Below, one piece after another: positions 9,090-17,532 of a stretch of DNA of 64,000 nucleotides (position 1 is the first letter of the stretch; every line of letters starts with the position of its first letter). The DNA is from Blautia sp. (GTDB taxonomy: Bacteria > Bacillota > Clostridia > Lachnospirales > Lachnospiraceae). A program made the position numbers and the translations under genes. The notes below the pieces were generated by a model, which saw nothing but the letters and a program-made list of their open reading frames with translations, did no database searches and had not been told where the DNA came from. The DNA lies in contig JAMPHB010000006.1 in the NCBI GenBank assembly GCA_023663685.1, positions 1 to 64,000 of the forward strand, given 5' to 3'.

Positions 9090-10460
9090 TTATGAAAGAG
9101 TGCGCAGCCCCTTGGGATAGTGGTTTTTCATTACATTCCCGGCAAGCTTGCCCCAGCCGATGCTGTATCCGTCCACGGTGATCAGATACCAGCCCTTCGG
9201 CCCGTCTGCGGGGAAGGTCTGCCCGTTTAAGTAGGCGCGTATCGTACTGTCCGTGGAGGGCAGCTCCCACACATGGGCGGCCGAACCCGGCGGCAGTGCG
9301 AGCGCAAGGGCATGGGCGGGCTCAAAACGGTTCTTTTTCAGCGTGCCCAGATGCAGGCCGGGGCGCAGCACACGAAGCCCCCGGATGGAGGGAAGCTCCT
9401 CTGGGGCAAGGTAGAGCTGCTCCCCAAAGCGGAGCAGCCTGCCCGCTGGCCGCGACAAGAGGGCGCTGTCGCAAAATTCCAGATACTCCTTACAGTCCTT
9501 TTCCGGAACATCGGCCTTGTCCCCGCCGGGGAACAGCCGCCGGGAGCCGGGTTCCCCCTCCTTTTGCAGCAGGGCGAGAAAATGTCCCTCCCCGCAGAGG
9601 CAGTGCGGAAAAAGCCGGACGGTGTGCTCGATACCGGGAGCCGGGTCGTTTATCCAGGCAGGATTCCCGGCGGACATGGACGGGTGGGGATTAGCGGGAA
9701 CGGCCGAGAAGTCCGGATGCGCTTTTAAAAAGCGGCTGACAGTCCCCTCGTTCTCCTCCGGGGCGAAGGTGCAGGTGCTGTAGACCATGCGTCCGCCGGG
9801 GCGGAGCATGGAGGCCGCGCAGGATAAGATCGCAAGCTGGCGGTCGGCGCAGAGTCTCACATTCTCCGGACTCCACTCGGCGCAGGCGTCGGGATTCTTT
9901 CGAAACATTCCCTCCCCGGAGCAGGGGGCGTCCACGAGAATTTTGTCAAAAAATCCCTCGAAGATGCCTGCGAGAGCCTCCGGGGACTCGTTTAGCACCA
10001 GACAGTTGGCAACTCCCATGCGCTCGATATTTTCCGAGAGGATTTTCGCCCGGGCGGGGTGGATTTCATTGCTGACGAGAAGCCCTTCGCCACGCATGGC
10101 TGCCGCAAGCTGTGTGCTCTTGCCGCCGGGAGCGGCACAGAGATCGAGTATCCTCTCCCCCGGCCGGGGCGCAAGGCAGGGGACGGCCGCCATGGCGCTG
10201 GCCTCCTGAATGTAATACACCCCTGCCGCATGGTAGGGGTGTTTGCCGAAGGCTTCCGTGGAGGCATAATAGAAACCGTCCGCCTCCCATGGAACAGGAC
10301 GCAGGGTAAAGGTAGGGTTTCTTAAAAGCAAATTTGATTTTTCTTTTAACGGATTGATTCGCAGGGAATGACAGCATTCCCTGCTATAGCTGTCAAGAAA
10401 TGCGGGGTAGTTGTCCCCCAGCATTTCCTGCATTCTTTTTAAAAACTCTTCTGGAAGCAT
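9090..10460 (-). CDS. RsmF/RsmB-type rRNA (cytosine-C5) methyltransferase
   Basis: SAM-dependent m5C methyltransferase, probably acting on 16S rRNA (RsmF/YebU-like) or tRNA. From the ATG at 10460, which has GGAG nine bases upstream, the protein has 456 residues; longer open sequence upstream overlaps the TPM gene and is not coding. The SAM motif DLCAAPGGK is at 107-115, the release/catalytic cysteine C180 lies in DAPCSGEGMF, and nucleophile C230 in YSTCTF. The C-terminal third resembles the RsmF RNA-binding (PUA-like) extension and ends with a tail containing YSIGWGKLAGNVMKNHYPKG, typical of the Firmicute family. The nearest upstream same-strand gene is the TPM protein, 26 bp away, so they may be co-transcribed. 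Confidence 0.92.
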   Translation of the reverse strand: MLPEEFLKRMQEMLGDNYPAFLDSYSRECCHSLRINPLKEKSNLLLRNPTFTLRPVPWEADGFYYASTEAFGKHPYHAAGVYYIQEASAMAAVPCLAPRPGERILDLCAAPGGKSTQLAAAMRGEGLLVSNEIHPARAKILSENIERMGVANCLVLNESPEALAGIFEGFFDKILVDAPCSGEGMFRKNPDACAEWSPENVRLCADRQLAILSCAASMLRPGGRMVYSTCTFAPEENEGTVSRFLKAHPDFSAVPANPHPSMSAGNPAWINDPAPGIEHTVRLFPHCLCGEGHFLALLQKEGEPGSRRLFPGGDKADVPEKDCKEYLEFCDSALLSRPAGRLLRFGEQLYLAPEELPSIRGLRVLRPGLHLGTLKKNRFEPAHALALALPPGSAAHVWELPSTDSTIRAYLNGQTFPADGPKGWYLITVDGYSIGWGKLAGNVMKNHYPKGLRTLS

Positions 10461-10486
10461 ACTTTCTCCATAAAATATAATGACGA

Positions 10487-11293
10487 TTAAATGGAATGGC
10501 CGCCACCGCCGCCGCTGTGGCCGCCGCCACCACCACCGCCGCCACCGCCACCGTGGCCGCCGCTGCCGGAGCTCTGCGGGCTGTAGGTCTTGGTCTGGTG
10601 TATGAAGCGGACATTCGTGTTTGCAACGTGAAAGCCCGTGTAGGTACCGGAGAGCACCTGCTGGACGTCCGGCTTTTTCGCGCGGGACAGACACATGACG
10701 ATGATGTAGTTGATTAGAAGTGCCAGAATAATGGCCAGCAGTGCGCTGCATATGTACTTCATGGGTTCTGCAATCCGCCTGCCGTTTAACAGGGCAAGTA
10801 CCTGCTCCATCGTCTTGTAGCTGCAGGTATAGTAGTCGTAATCCCGGGAGCTGGTCGCATAGATATAGGTGTTGTCCGTAATCGAGTACGCCTTGGAATC
10901 CGTGATGGTTTTTCTGGCGTCCCCGTCGCTGTAGAGAAAAATCTCGTTCAGGTGACGGTCAATGACAAACAGCGTACCGCTCGTGTGGGAGCCAAAGCAG
11001 TTCTCGAAATAGGTTCCGGCAAAATCCTCCGTATTGTAGCCGTCGTGGTCGGTCGTGGTGACAACCGCCACGTTGCAGTATTCGGTGATCTCCTCCATCA
11101 GCGTCTGCAGGGCCCGGGTCTCGGAATCCGAAAAATAACCGGCCGAATCGTCGATGAGGAGCGTGTAGCCCGTGCTGTCGTTTGTGTCCTGCACGATGGC
11201 GTGGGCAGGAGTGACGGACAGCAGCAGGACGAGAAGAGCCGCCGCAAGATGGAATATGTTTTTGAAAGAAATATGTTTTTTACGCACGGTCAT
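10487..11293 (-). CDS. TPM-domain protein with membrane anchor and Gly/His-rich tail
   Basis: A signal peptide (about 15-32, ending in PAHA) leads into a TPM domain (roughly 40-165, with DDSAGYFSDSE near its start), then a membrane helix (about 200-225) and a tail of runs of glycine with serine and histidine. TPM (TLP18.3/Psb32/MOLO-1) domains are found in exported proteins of uncertain function; some act as phosphatases or in photosystem repair. The Gly/His tail may bind metal or simply be flexible; that is inference. The 5' end overlaps the zinc-ribbon gene by 14 bp. The ATG at 11293 is only two bases from GGAGG, so the in-frame GTG at 11287, spaced eight bases, may be the real start. Confidence 0.75.
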   Translation of the reverse strand: MTVRKKHISFKNIFHLAAALLVLLLSVTPAHAIVQDTNDSTGYTLLIDDSAGYFSDSETRALQTLMEEITEYCNVAVVTTTDHDGYNTEDFAGTYFENCFGSHTSGTLFVIDRHLNEIFLYSDGDARKTITDSKAYSITDNTYIYATSSRDYDYYTCSYKTMEQVLALLNGRRIAEPMKYICSALLAIILALLINYIIVMCLSRAKKPDVQQVLSGTYTGFHVANTNVRFIHQTKTYSPQSSGSGGHGGGGGGGGGGGHSGGGGGHSI

Positions 11294-12893
11294 CACCTCC
11301 CTGCTTTTCAAACTGGGGCAGCGGCCGGGTGGACAGAATATTGTAGTTGCGTATAATGTCCCACATACAAAGGCCGACAGCGATAAGTCCCCCGATTCCC
11401 GCACTGTAATAGTAGAGATCGGACACGGGATGTAAAATCAGGACAAGAGCACCGAGCACAATCGCCAGAATGGAGGATATATAGCCCACCACGCTCTTGG
11501 CGCTGCTGGCCGGCATCTCCGGCAGCCCGTCGCTTGCCTTTGGCTTTTTGGCGAGCTTCACAATAATCACGAACAGCGCAATTGCGCCAACGCCCACCAG
11601 CAGCGTAGTCATAATCGTCCCGGGCAGCAGGGCAAACAGCGGCCATATATTGAAAAGAACAATGATAATGACAAACGCTGATATCCAGTAGTCCGCACTG
11701 GATTTTTTGCTGGGCGCCGCCGTCCGCGTGCCGATGCGGATTCCCTTCTTATAGAGCCTGCCCCGGTCGTCTGCGCCGGAATCCTTCTTCCGTATCTTAC
11801 CGATCTCCACGGAGTAGAGAATCAGCGCCAGTACGGCGAGGAAGATGGTGACGCCCACCAGTACCTTTGGCAGCAGGGTAAAAAGCATAAGCACAAAAAA
11901 CAGCGGAACCGCCAGCAAAAGAGAGCTGAGGAAATATTTCATGGGGGCGATCGGGATATCCGCCGCAATTTTTCCGGTCTGCCCGTTCACTGTTACATAG
12001 GCCACGCGGTCCCTCCTGCGGTAGGACATGAACCACACCGGAAACATGGTGCTGTCCACATGCTCCGTTTTGGTGTGGAGCGCCTGGGTGGCGGCCGAAT
12101 CCTTGATGCTGTAGCTGGCGAAAGCGGGAACGCGGCCGATCTGCTTTACGCTCTGCTCTGTGGCCGTGGCTTCCGCCTCCGGCTGGTACACCGAGGGGGC
12201 AACGTCCGCCGTGTCCGCGTAAAAACCGCTTAAATAGGCGGGAGTGAAGGCCTTCATTCCTTTCAGGTCATAGGGCGCCAGAGTCTCGCTGATGCTGTCG
12301 TCGTAGGAGGAGGAGGCGTCGTAGGAGAGCCCCTTGTAGTAGGCGTCCAGGCTGCCGTCCAGGCTAAAGTGATCCTTATAGATGTAGTCGCCCCGCCTGT
12401 ACTCCTTGTAGGCGGGAAGCTGCATGGCTCCTTTTTGTGTGATGAAGAATGCCCAGTAGGGCATGTAAATCCCGCGGAAGCTGTCGATGTACGACGGATC
12501 CTTTAGCTCCTTCGGGGCAAAAATCGCCTTCTTCATCAGCTCTGCGTAGGCCTGCTTGCAGTCCTCCTTTGTCTTTTTAAACGGAATGATGAAATTGGGG
12601 CGTCTTTCGTGGCTGATTCTGCTGTACAGAATCGTCGAGGCTCCGCAAAAGCTGCAGAAGCCGGCGGCTGCGTTGTCTGTGCTTAAAATCTCTCCGCCGC
12701 ACTGGGGACATGTAAAGATGGTTACCTCGAATTCGCCGTCTTCGGTCTGTTCACTGGAGGTCGATTCCTCGGCGTCTTTTGTCTTGTCCTCAAAGGCATA
12801 GGGGTCAAAGCGCTCATGGCAGAAGTCGCAGGTGAGTTTCTGGGAGGGAATGTCGAATTTGACATTACCGCCGCAGCTTGGACATGAAATCAT
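11280..12893 (-). CDS. Zinc-ribbon multi-pass membrane protein of unknown function
   Basis: 537 residues. Two N-terminal zinc ribbons are visible: CPSCGG with CDFCH (residues 4-25) and CPQCGG with CSFCG (about 62-83). A soluble region of about 230 residues follows, including DSFRGIYMPYWAFF, which is typical of this family in Clostridia. Then come about six hydrophobic helices in two groups (about 320-365 and 400-520). It overlaps the TPM gene by 14 bp, and such zinc-ribbon/TPM pairs recur in Lachnospiraceae, so the two products may work together at the membrane. The function is not known. The start at 12893 has AAAGGGA upstream. Confidence 0.7.
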   Translation of the reverse strand: MISCPSCGGNVKFDIPSQKLTCDFCHERFDPYAFEDKTKDAEESTSSEQTEDGEFEVTIFTCPQCGGEILSTDNAAAGFCSFCGASTILYSRISHERRPNFIIPFKKTKEDCKQAYAELMKKAIFAPKELKDPSYIDSFRGIYMPYWAFFITQKGAMQLPAYKEYRRGDYIYKDHFSLDGSLDAYYKGLSYDASSSYDDSISETLAPYDLKGMKAFTPAYLSGFYADTADVAPSVYQPEAEATATEQSVKQIGRVPAFASYSIKDSAATQALHTKTEHVDSTMFPVWFMSYRRRDRVAYVTVNGQTGKIAADIPIAPMKYFLSSLLLAVPLFFVLMLFTLLPKVLVGVTIFLAVLALILYSVEIGKIRKKDSGADDRGRLYKKGIRIGTRTAAPSKKSSADYWISAFVIIIVLFNIWPLFALLPGTIMTTLLVGVGAIALFVIIVKLAKKPKASDGLPEMPASSAKSVVGYISSILAIVLGALVLILHPVSDLYYYSAGIGGLIAVGLCMWDIIRNYNILSTRPLPQFEKQGGDDRA

Positions 12894-13082
12894 GTGTTAT
12901 TCCCTTTCTTCCTTGGTGCTGTGATGTATAACTCCTTCTTTATCCTAATACATTTTTCGTCCGGCGTAAACAAAAAAAGAAAGATTGCAGGTAGGAAATT
13001 CTGCCCATTTGTGCTATAGTGGTATAGGAATGCCCCGCGCATCGGGCTTTCCAATTACCTTTAGATGGAGAGCGGCAGAGCA

Positions 13083-13865
13083 ATGGAATACATGACGGCA
13101 AACTATCATACCCACACATGGCGGTGTAAGCACGCTACGGGAACAGAGCGTGAGTATATCGAGCTGGCGATGCAGATGGGAATCCGGGAGCTTGGCTTTT
13201 CCGACCATGTGCCTTTTCCTGCGGACTGTGGCTATGTGTCCGGGATTCGCATGGGAATGGAGCAGGCTTCGGAGTATGTGCAGACGATCCGGCAGCTTGG
13301 CAGGGAGTACCGGGGACGTATCCGGCTGTATGTCGGCTTTGAGGCGGAATATATTAAGGAATATTTTGATGACCAGATGTATATGTTCCGGATGCTGGAC
13401 TGTGATTACCTGATTATGGGGCAGCACTTTCTGGGAAATGAGGCGGATGGCTGTTATACCGGGACGCCCACCGGGGACGAGGGGCGCATCCGGGAGTATG
13501 TGGACACGGTGATCGCCGGGATGGAGACGGGCAGCTTTTTATATCTGGCGCACCCGGACATGATGAACTATCAGGGGCTGGATTCGGTGTACGACTGGGA
13601 AATGACGCGGATGTGCTCTGCGCTTAAGAAGATGGATATCCCGCTGGAGCTGAATATGAACGGCATGAGCAGCGGCAAACATTATCCGGCGGAGCGTTTC
13701 TGGCGGCTTGCCGGGGAGGTGGGGAACAAGGTGCTTTTAGGCATTGACGCCCACAGCACAGAGCAGATGGCGGACACAGTGGGCTACAAGGGCTGTATGG
13801 ACATAGTGGATAAATTCAATCTAAATTTAATTAAAAGAATAGATGTTAAAAACGCGGAGGACTGA
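13083..13865 (+). CDS. PHP-family histidinol-phosphatase
   Basis: Metal-dependent phosphoesterase of the PHP fold, HisJ/HisK class, expected to convert histidinol phosphate to histidinol. Counting from 13083, the metal motif HTHT is at residues 9-12, FSDHVPF follows near residue 40, GFEAEY and GQHF lie centrally, LAHPD sits near 155, and the C-terminal GIDAH supplies the last ligands. The length of 260 residues is normal. Start: 13083 has GGAGAG ten bases upstream; an ATG at 13065 is in frame but less likely. No other his gene is nearby, which is common for this enzyme in Firmicutes. A different phosphoester substrate cannot be excluded from sequence alone. Confidence 0.82.
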   Translation: MEYMTANYHTHTWRCKHATGTEREYIELAMQMGIRELGFSDHVPFPADCGYVSGIRMGMEQASEYVQTIRQLGREYRGRIRLYVGFEAEYIKEYFDDQMYMFRMLDCDYLIMGQHFLGNEADGCYTGTPTGDEGRIREYVDTVIAGMETGSFLYLAHPDMMNYQGLDSVYDWEMTRMCSALKKMDIPLELNMNGMSSGKHYPAERFWRLAGEVGNKVLLGIDAHSTEQMADTVGYKGCMDIVDKFNLNLIKRIDVKNAED

Positions 13866-13866
13866 G

Positions 13867-15249
13867 ATGGGCGAAGAGCAGCGTAAGAATGATAACATGG
13901 ATTTTACGACGGGAAGTATCTTTAAAAAGCTGGTAGGCTTTATGCTCCCGATACTGGGAGCGCTGATTTTACAGACCATGTACGGCGCGGTGGACGTTCT
14001 CGTGGTGGGAAGGTTCGGGACGGACGAGAGCATCTCCGCGGTGTCCACCGGGAGCAGCCTGATCAATATGGTCGTGTTTATCCTCTGCGGCCTGGCCATG
14101 GGCGTTACAGTTCTCATGGGCCGCTATATCGGCGAGGGGGAGCGCAGGCGATTAGGGCAGGTGATCGGCGGCGCCATTCTGGCCTTTGCCCTGATTGCGG
14201 CGGTGCTCACGGTGTTGCTTCTTATCCTTGCCCCGGCGCTTGCGTCGCTCATGCAGGCGCCTGCGGATGCATACCAAAAGACCGTCAGCTATATCCGCAT
14301 CTGCGGCGGCGGCATCGTGTTCATTATCGGCTACAATCTAATGAGCAGTATTTTCAGGGGAATCGGGAATTCGAGGCTGCCGCTTTTGTTTGTGGGGATT
14401 GCCTGCGCGGTCAATGTGGTCGGAGACCTGCTGTTTGTCGCGGTCTTCCGCTGGGACGTGGCGGGTGCGGCCTTCGCCACGGTGCTCGCGCAGGCGGTGA
14501 GCCTTGTGCTCTCTCTTCTGGTGTGCAGGAGAATTGATCTGCCCTTTTCCCTGCAGAGGTCAGACCTTGCCTTTTCCTCCGAGGTGAAGCGGTTCATACT
14601 TTTGGGAATCCCCATCGCCTTTCAGGAATTTCTGACCCAGCTCTCCTTCATGTGCCTGCTGTCCTTCGTAAACGGTATGGGCACCACCGAAGCCATGCGG
14701 CTGGCGGCTTCTTCGGGCTACGGCATCGCCAACAAGCTGGTGTCCGTCGTGATGCTCGTGCCCTCGGCGCTGATGCAGTCCATGTCCTCGTTTATCGCCC
14801 AGAATGTGGGGGCGGGAAGAGAGCGGCGGGCGCAGAAGTCCATGGGCTACGGGATGCTTTTCGGCGGCTGTATCGGGATTGCCATGACGGCGGCGGCTTT
14901 CTTTGGCGGGCAGGTACTGGCCTCCCTCTTTACTGACAATGCCCTCTACCAGCTAAAGGCGGCGGAGTATCTGCAGGGCTTTAGCCTCGAGGCGATTGTG
15001 ACCTCGATCCTCTTTTCCTTTATCGGGTACTACAACGGCCATAACCAGACGCTCTTTGTTATGCTGCAGGGCATCGCCCAGTCCTTTCTCGTGCGCCTGC
15101 CCATGGCTTACGCCATGTCGCGCTATATGCCGGACTCGCTGGTCTATATCGGTGCGGCGGCGCCGACGGCCACGGTTTTTGGAATTGTGATCAATCTGGT
15201 GTACTTTCAGATTTACTCGAAAAAAGAGCTGCAAAAGGAAAAACGGTGA
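13867..15249 (+). CDS. MATE family efflux transporter
   Basis: 460-residue multidrug and toxin extrusion family protein with twelve predicted membrane helices in two six-helix halves. The N-terminal half begins FKKLVGFMLPILGALILQTMYGAVDVLVVGRF, and the second half contains FLTQLSFMCLLSFVNGMG and the family-typical SSFIAQNVGAGRERRA. Members exchange cationic or organic substrates for Na+ or H+; the substrate is unknown. GGAGG lies six bases before the ATG at 13867, and the stop codon of the histidinol phosphatase is one base upstream, so the two genes are translationally linked. An in-frame ATG at 13843 would overlap the previous gene. A second, distinct MATE gene lies at 46448. Confidence 0.92.
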   Translation: MGEEQRKNDNMDFTTGSIFKKLVGFMLPILGALILQTMYGAVDVLVVGRFGTDESISAVSTGSSLINMVVFILCGLAMGVTVLMGRYIGEGERRRLGQVIGGAILAFALIAAVLTVLLLILAPALASLMQAPADAYQKTVSYIRICGGGIVFIIGYNLMSSIFRGIGNSRLPLLFVGIACAVNVVGDLLFVAVFRWDVAGAAFATVLAQAVSLVLSLLVCRRIDLPFSLQRSDLAFSSEVKRFILLGIPIAFQEFLTQLSFMCLLSFVNGMGTTEAMRLAASSGYGIANKLVSVVMLVPSALMQSMSSFIAQNVGAGRERRAQKSMGYGMLFGGCIGIAMTAAAFFGGQVLASLFTDNALYQLKAAEYLQGFSLEAIVTSILFSFIGYYNGHNQTLFVMLQGIAQSFLVRLPMAYAMSRYMPDSLVYIGAAAPTATVFGIVINLVYFQIYSKKELQKEKR

Positions 15250-15256
15250 GCCCTAA

Positions 15257-15302
15257 CCGATTTTGTCCATTTCGTCAAGTGAAAAATTGGACAAAAGATC
15301 GG
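15257..15302 (+). terminator. Imperfect hairpin after the MATE gene
   Basis: CCGAT..TTTGTCCA at 15257-15269 can pair with TGGACAAAAGATCGG at 15288-15302 with small bulges. No long U tract follows, so it may be a weak terminator or a dyad for a regulator of the next operon. Confidence 0.35.
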
Positions 15303-15403
15303 CTCCTATTTGTGAGAATTGCCTTATAGCCTTTGGCTACAACATATTGTATAATGAGAAAAGTTGAGAACAATATATAAGACTTTTTGAGAAGGAGAAT
15401 GTG

Positions 15404-15577
15404 ATGGCGGACGAAGTGCTGGATGATGTAATGCTGAGGGGCAGCTGTAAGGGCAAGGCAGATGCGATTGTGAACTGCCAGTGTAACATTGAGAGCGCCC
15501 CGGCTCGCTGCAGCGAGGCGGAGCATTGTATGTTTTATTCCTATTACAAGTGCAGCAGACAGTGGAAACGTTTGTAA
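15404..15577 (+). CDS. Small cysteine-rich protein, 57 residues, unknown function
   Basis: A complete small gene starting with ATG at 15404 behind a GAAGGAG ribosome binding site and ending with TAA at 15577, three bases before the YfcE gene. The product is 57 residues with six cysteines at 15, 25, 27, 36, 42 and 50 and an aromatic, basic C-terminus (YYKCSRQWKRL). Six cysteines in so short a protein suggest metal (zinc) binding or an iron-sulfur site; there is no signal peptide, so disulfides are less likely. Tight spacing suggests an operon with yfcE. I do not recognise the family. The good ribosome binding site and close coupling support a real gene. Confidence 0.65.
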   Translation: MADEVLDDVMLRGSCKGKADAIVNCQCNIESAPARCSEAEHCMFYSYYKCSRQWKRL

Positions 15578-15580
15578 TTT

Positions 15581-16063
15581 ATGAAAAAAATCTTAGTTCT
15601 GAGTGACTCCCACGGCAATCTGAATAACATGGTTTTCGCGGCAACAGCGGTCTCCCCCGATATGATCATACATCTGGGGGACTGTTGGGCGGATGCCGGG
15701 CAGCTAAAGAGGAAGTTCCCGACAATCCCCATGGAGCGGGTGCCGGGGAACTGTGACTATGAGCATGAATTCCTGGAACGCGTGCTTTTGATTGAGGGGA
15801 AGCGGGTGCTGCTCTGTCACGGGCACACCTTCAACGTCAAGGCGGGGTATCTGGCTCTGGAGCTGGGAGCAAAGGAGCGGGAGGTGGACGCCGCCCTTTT
15901 CGGGCATACCCACCGGGTATTTTACGAGACACATAATGGAATCACCCTTCTGAATCCGGGCAGCATTGGCTCTCCGCCCTATGGGGTGCCGCCCTCTTAC
16001 GGGATTCTTGAAATCGACGGCGGAACCGGAGCCATGAGCTATGACGTCCGGTATATCGAATAA
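15581..16063 (+). CDS. YfcE/MJ0936-family metallophosphodiesterase
   Basis: 160-residue calcineurin-like phosphoesterase. All motifs of the dinuclear metal site are visible: D9-S-H11 in SDSHGN, HLGD with D34, GNCD with N57, H80 in CHGH, and GHTH (108-111). YfcE and MJ0936 hydrolyse artificial phosphodiesters with Mn or Ni; the natural substrate is not settled. LNPGSIGSPP near the C-terminus is typical of the family. It follows the 57-residue cysteine-rich gene by three bases and has only a weak ribosome binding site of its own, so its translation is probably coupled. It is followed by the aspartokinase promoter. Confidence 0.88.
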   Translation: MKKILVLSDSHGNLNNMVFAATAVSPDMIIHLGDCWADAGQLKRKFPTIPMERVPGNCDYEHEFLERVLLIEGKRVLLCHGHTFNVKAGYLALELGAKEREVDAALFGHTHRVFYETHNGITLLNPGSIGSPPYGVPPSYGILEIDGGTGAMSYDVRYIE

Positions 16064-16077
16064 TTTCCAGAAAAAAA

Positions 16078-16107
16078 TTGACGAATCTCACAGGAAGGTC
16101 GTATAAT
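16078..16107 (+). promoter_or_regulatory. Sigma-A promoter for the aspartokinase gene
   Basis: TTGACG, 18 bases, TATAAT, about 50 bp upstream of the start at 16159. The leader is too short to hold a lysine riboswitch. Confidence 0.6.
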
Positions 16108-16158
16108 GGTTACTGTTCGTTATAGAATGAAGAAATGAGATATGAGGAGCAGTGCAAA

Positions 16159-17478
16159 ATGGTTAAAGTTGTTAAATTCGGAGGAAGCTCCCTTGCGAGC
16201 GCAGAGCAGTTCGCGAAGGTGGGGCAGATTATCCGCGCGGACAAATCGCGCAAATATGTAGTGCCGAGCGCGCCGGGCAAGCGGAACGCTAAAGATACGA
16301 AGGTCACGGATATGCTGTATTCCTGCTATGCCTTAGCGGAGAAGGACGAGGAGTTCCGTGTGCCGCTTATGAAGATCAAAGACAGGTACGATTCGATTAT
16401 CAATGGTCTGAGCTTAAAGCTTTCCCTGGACGAGGAGTTTAAAACCATCTCAGAGAATTTCAAACACAAATGCGGTGTGGATTACGCGGCATCCCGGGGC
16501 GAATACTTAAATGGAATTATCATGGCGAAGTACCTCGGCTATACATTTATCGACGCGGCGGAGGTGATTTTCTTTGATGAGGACGGAAACTTTGACGCGG
16601 AGAAGACCGATAAGGTACTGTCCAAACGCCTCGAAAAATGCGAGCGCGCTGTGATACCCGGCTTTTACGGCGCGGGGGCGGACGGCAGTGTAAAGACCTT
16701 CTCCCGGGGCGGCTCAGATATCACGGGCTCCATCGTGGCAAAGGCCTGCCATGCCTCTATGTATGAGAACTGGACGGACGTGTCCGGCTGTCTGGTGGCG
16801 GATCCGAGAATCATTGAGAACCCTAAGGCGATTAAGGTGATCAGCTACAGGGAGCTGCGGGAGCTGTCCTACATGGGCGCATCCGTCCTGCACGAGGATG
16901 CAATCTTCCCGGTGCGCAAGGCGGGCATCCCCATCAATATCCGCAACACCAACGACCCGGAGGCGGAGGGCACGCTGATCGTGGAGAGCACCTGCCAGAA
17001 GCCGGAGTATACGATTACCGGAATCGCAGGCAAAAAGGGCTTTGTGGCGGTCAATATCGACAAGGACATGATGAATGCGGAGGTGGGCTTCTGCCGGAAG
17101 GCGCTGCAGGCATTTGAGGAGAACGGCATATCCATCGAGCACATGCCCTCGGGCATTGATACCATGACGGTATTTGTCCATCAGGCGGAGTTTGAGGGCA
17201 AGGAGCAGCAGGTGATCAGCGCGATACGCCGGCTGGTGCAGCCCGATGTGATTGACCTGGAGGCGGATCTTGCACTGATCGCAGTGGTGGGGCGCGGCAT
17301 GAAGTCCACCAGAGGGACGGCGGGAAGGATTTTCTCCGCTCTGGCGCACGCCAGCATCAATGTCAAGATGATCGACCAGGGCTCCTCGGAGCTGAATATC
17401 ATCATTGGCGTGAGCAATGATGATTTCGAGGAGGCCATCCACGCCATCTATGATATCTTTGTCGAGACACAATTATAA
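16159..17478 (+). CDS. Aspartate kinase
   Basis: Phosphorylates aspartate, the first step to lysine, threonine, methionine, diaminopimelate and dipicolinate. The catalytic domain begins with KFGGSS (residues 6-11), contains the SRGEYLNG and FSRGGSDITGS substrate motifs and ends near residue 290. Two ACT domains follow (about 300-439), including VGRGMKST and INVKMIDQGSSELNI, so feedback inhibition by lysine and/or threonine is expected. The ATG at 16159 has GAGGAG nine bases upstream; an in-frame ATG at 16135 has no such site. Its position directly before dpaAB mirrors the B. subtilis spoVFAB-asd-dapG locus and suggests precursor supply for spore dipicolinate, although the hairpin at 17490 separates the transcripts at least partly. 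Confidence 0.93.
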   Translation: MVKVVKFGGSSLASAEQFAKVGQIIRADKSRKYVVPSAPGKRNAKDTKVTDMLYSCYALAEKDEEFRVPLMKIKDRYDSIINGLSLKLSLDEEFKTISENFKHKCGVDYAASRGEYLNGIIMAKYLGYTFIDAAEVIFFDEDGNFDAEKTDKVLSKRLEKCERAVIPGFYGAGADGSVKTFSRGGSDITGSIVAKACHASMYENWTDVSGCLVADPRIIENPKAIKVISYRELRELSYMGASVLHEDAIFPVRKAGIPINIRNTNDPEAEGTLIVESTCQKPEYTITGIAGKKGFVAVNIDKDMMNAEVGFCRKALQAFEENGISIEHMPSGIDTMTVFVHQAEFEGKEQQVISAIRRLVQPDVIDLEADLALIAVVGRGMKSTRGTAGRIFSALAHASINVKMIDQGSSELNIIIGVSNDDFEEAIHAIYDIFVETQL

Positions 17479-17489
17479 TATGAACGCTT

Positions 17490-17530
17490 AAACGCTCCCT
17501 TTCATATGATATATGGAAGGGAGCGTTTTA
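17490..17530 (+). terminator. Strong hairpin: aspartokinase terminator overlapping the dpaA ribosome binding site
   Basis: A 14-bp stem (17490-17503 with 17515-17528, one G-U pair), an 11-base loop and a short TTTTATT tract. The 3' arm contains GGAAGGGAG, the ribosome binding site of dpaA, nine bases before its ATG. The structure can therefore end aspartokinase transcripts and also mask dpaA translation on read-through RNA. Confidence 0.75.
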
Positions 17531-17532
17531 TT

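Noticed and set aside
10461-10751. N-terminal extension of the rRNA methyltransferase
   Set aside because: The extra codons read through the Gly/His tail of the TPM gene in another frame; the ATG at 10460 has a good GGAG site.
15275-15526. 83-codon minus-strand open frame
   Set aside because: It is antisense to the 57-residue cysteine-rich gene, which has the better ribosome binding site and operon fit.
16108-16158. Lysine riboswitch before aspartokinase
   Set aside because: The leader is about 45 bases; the aptamer alone needs more than 150.
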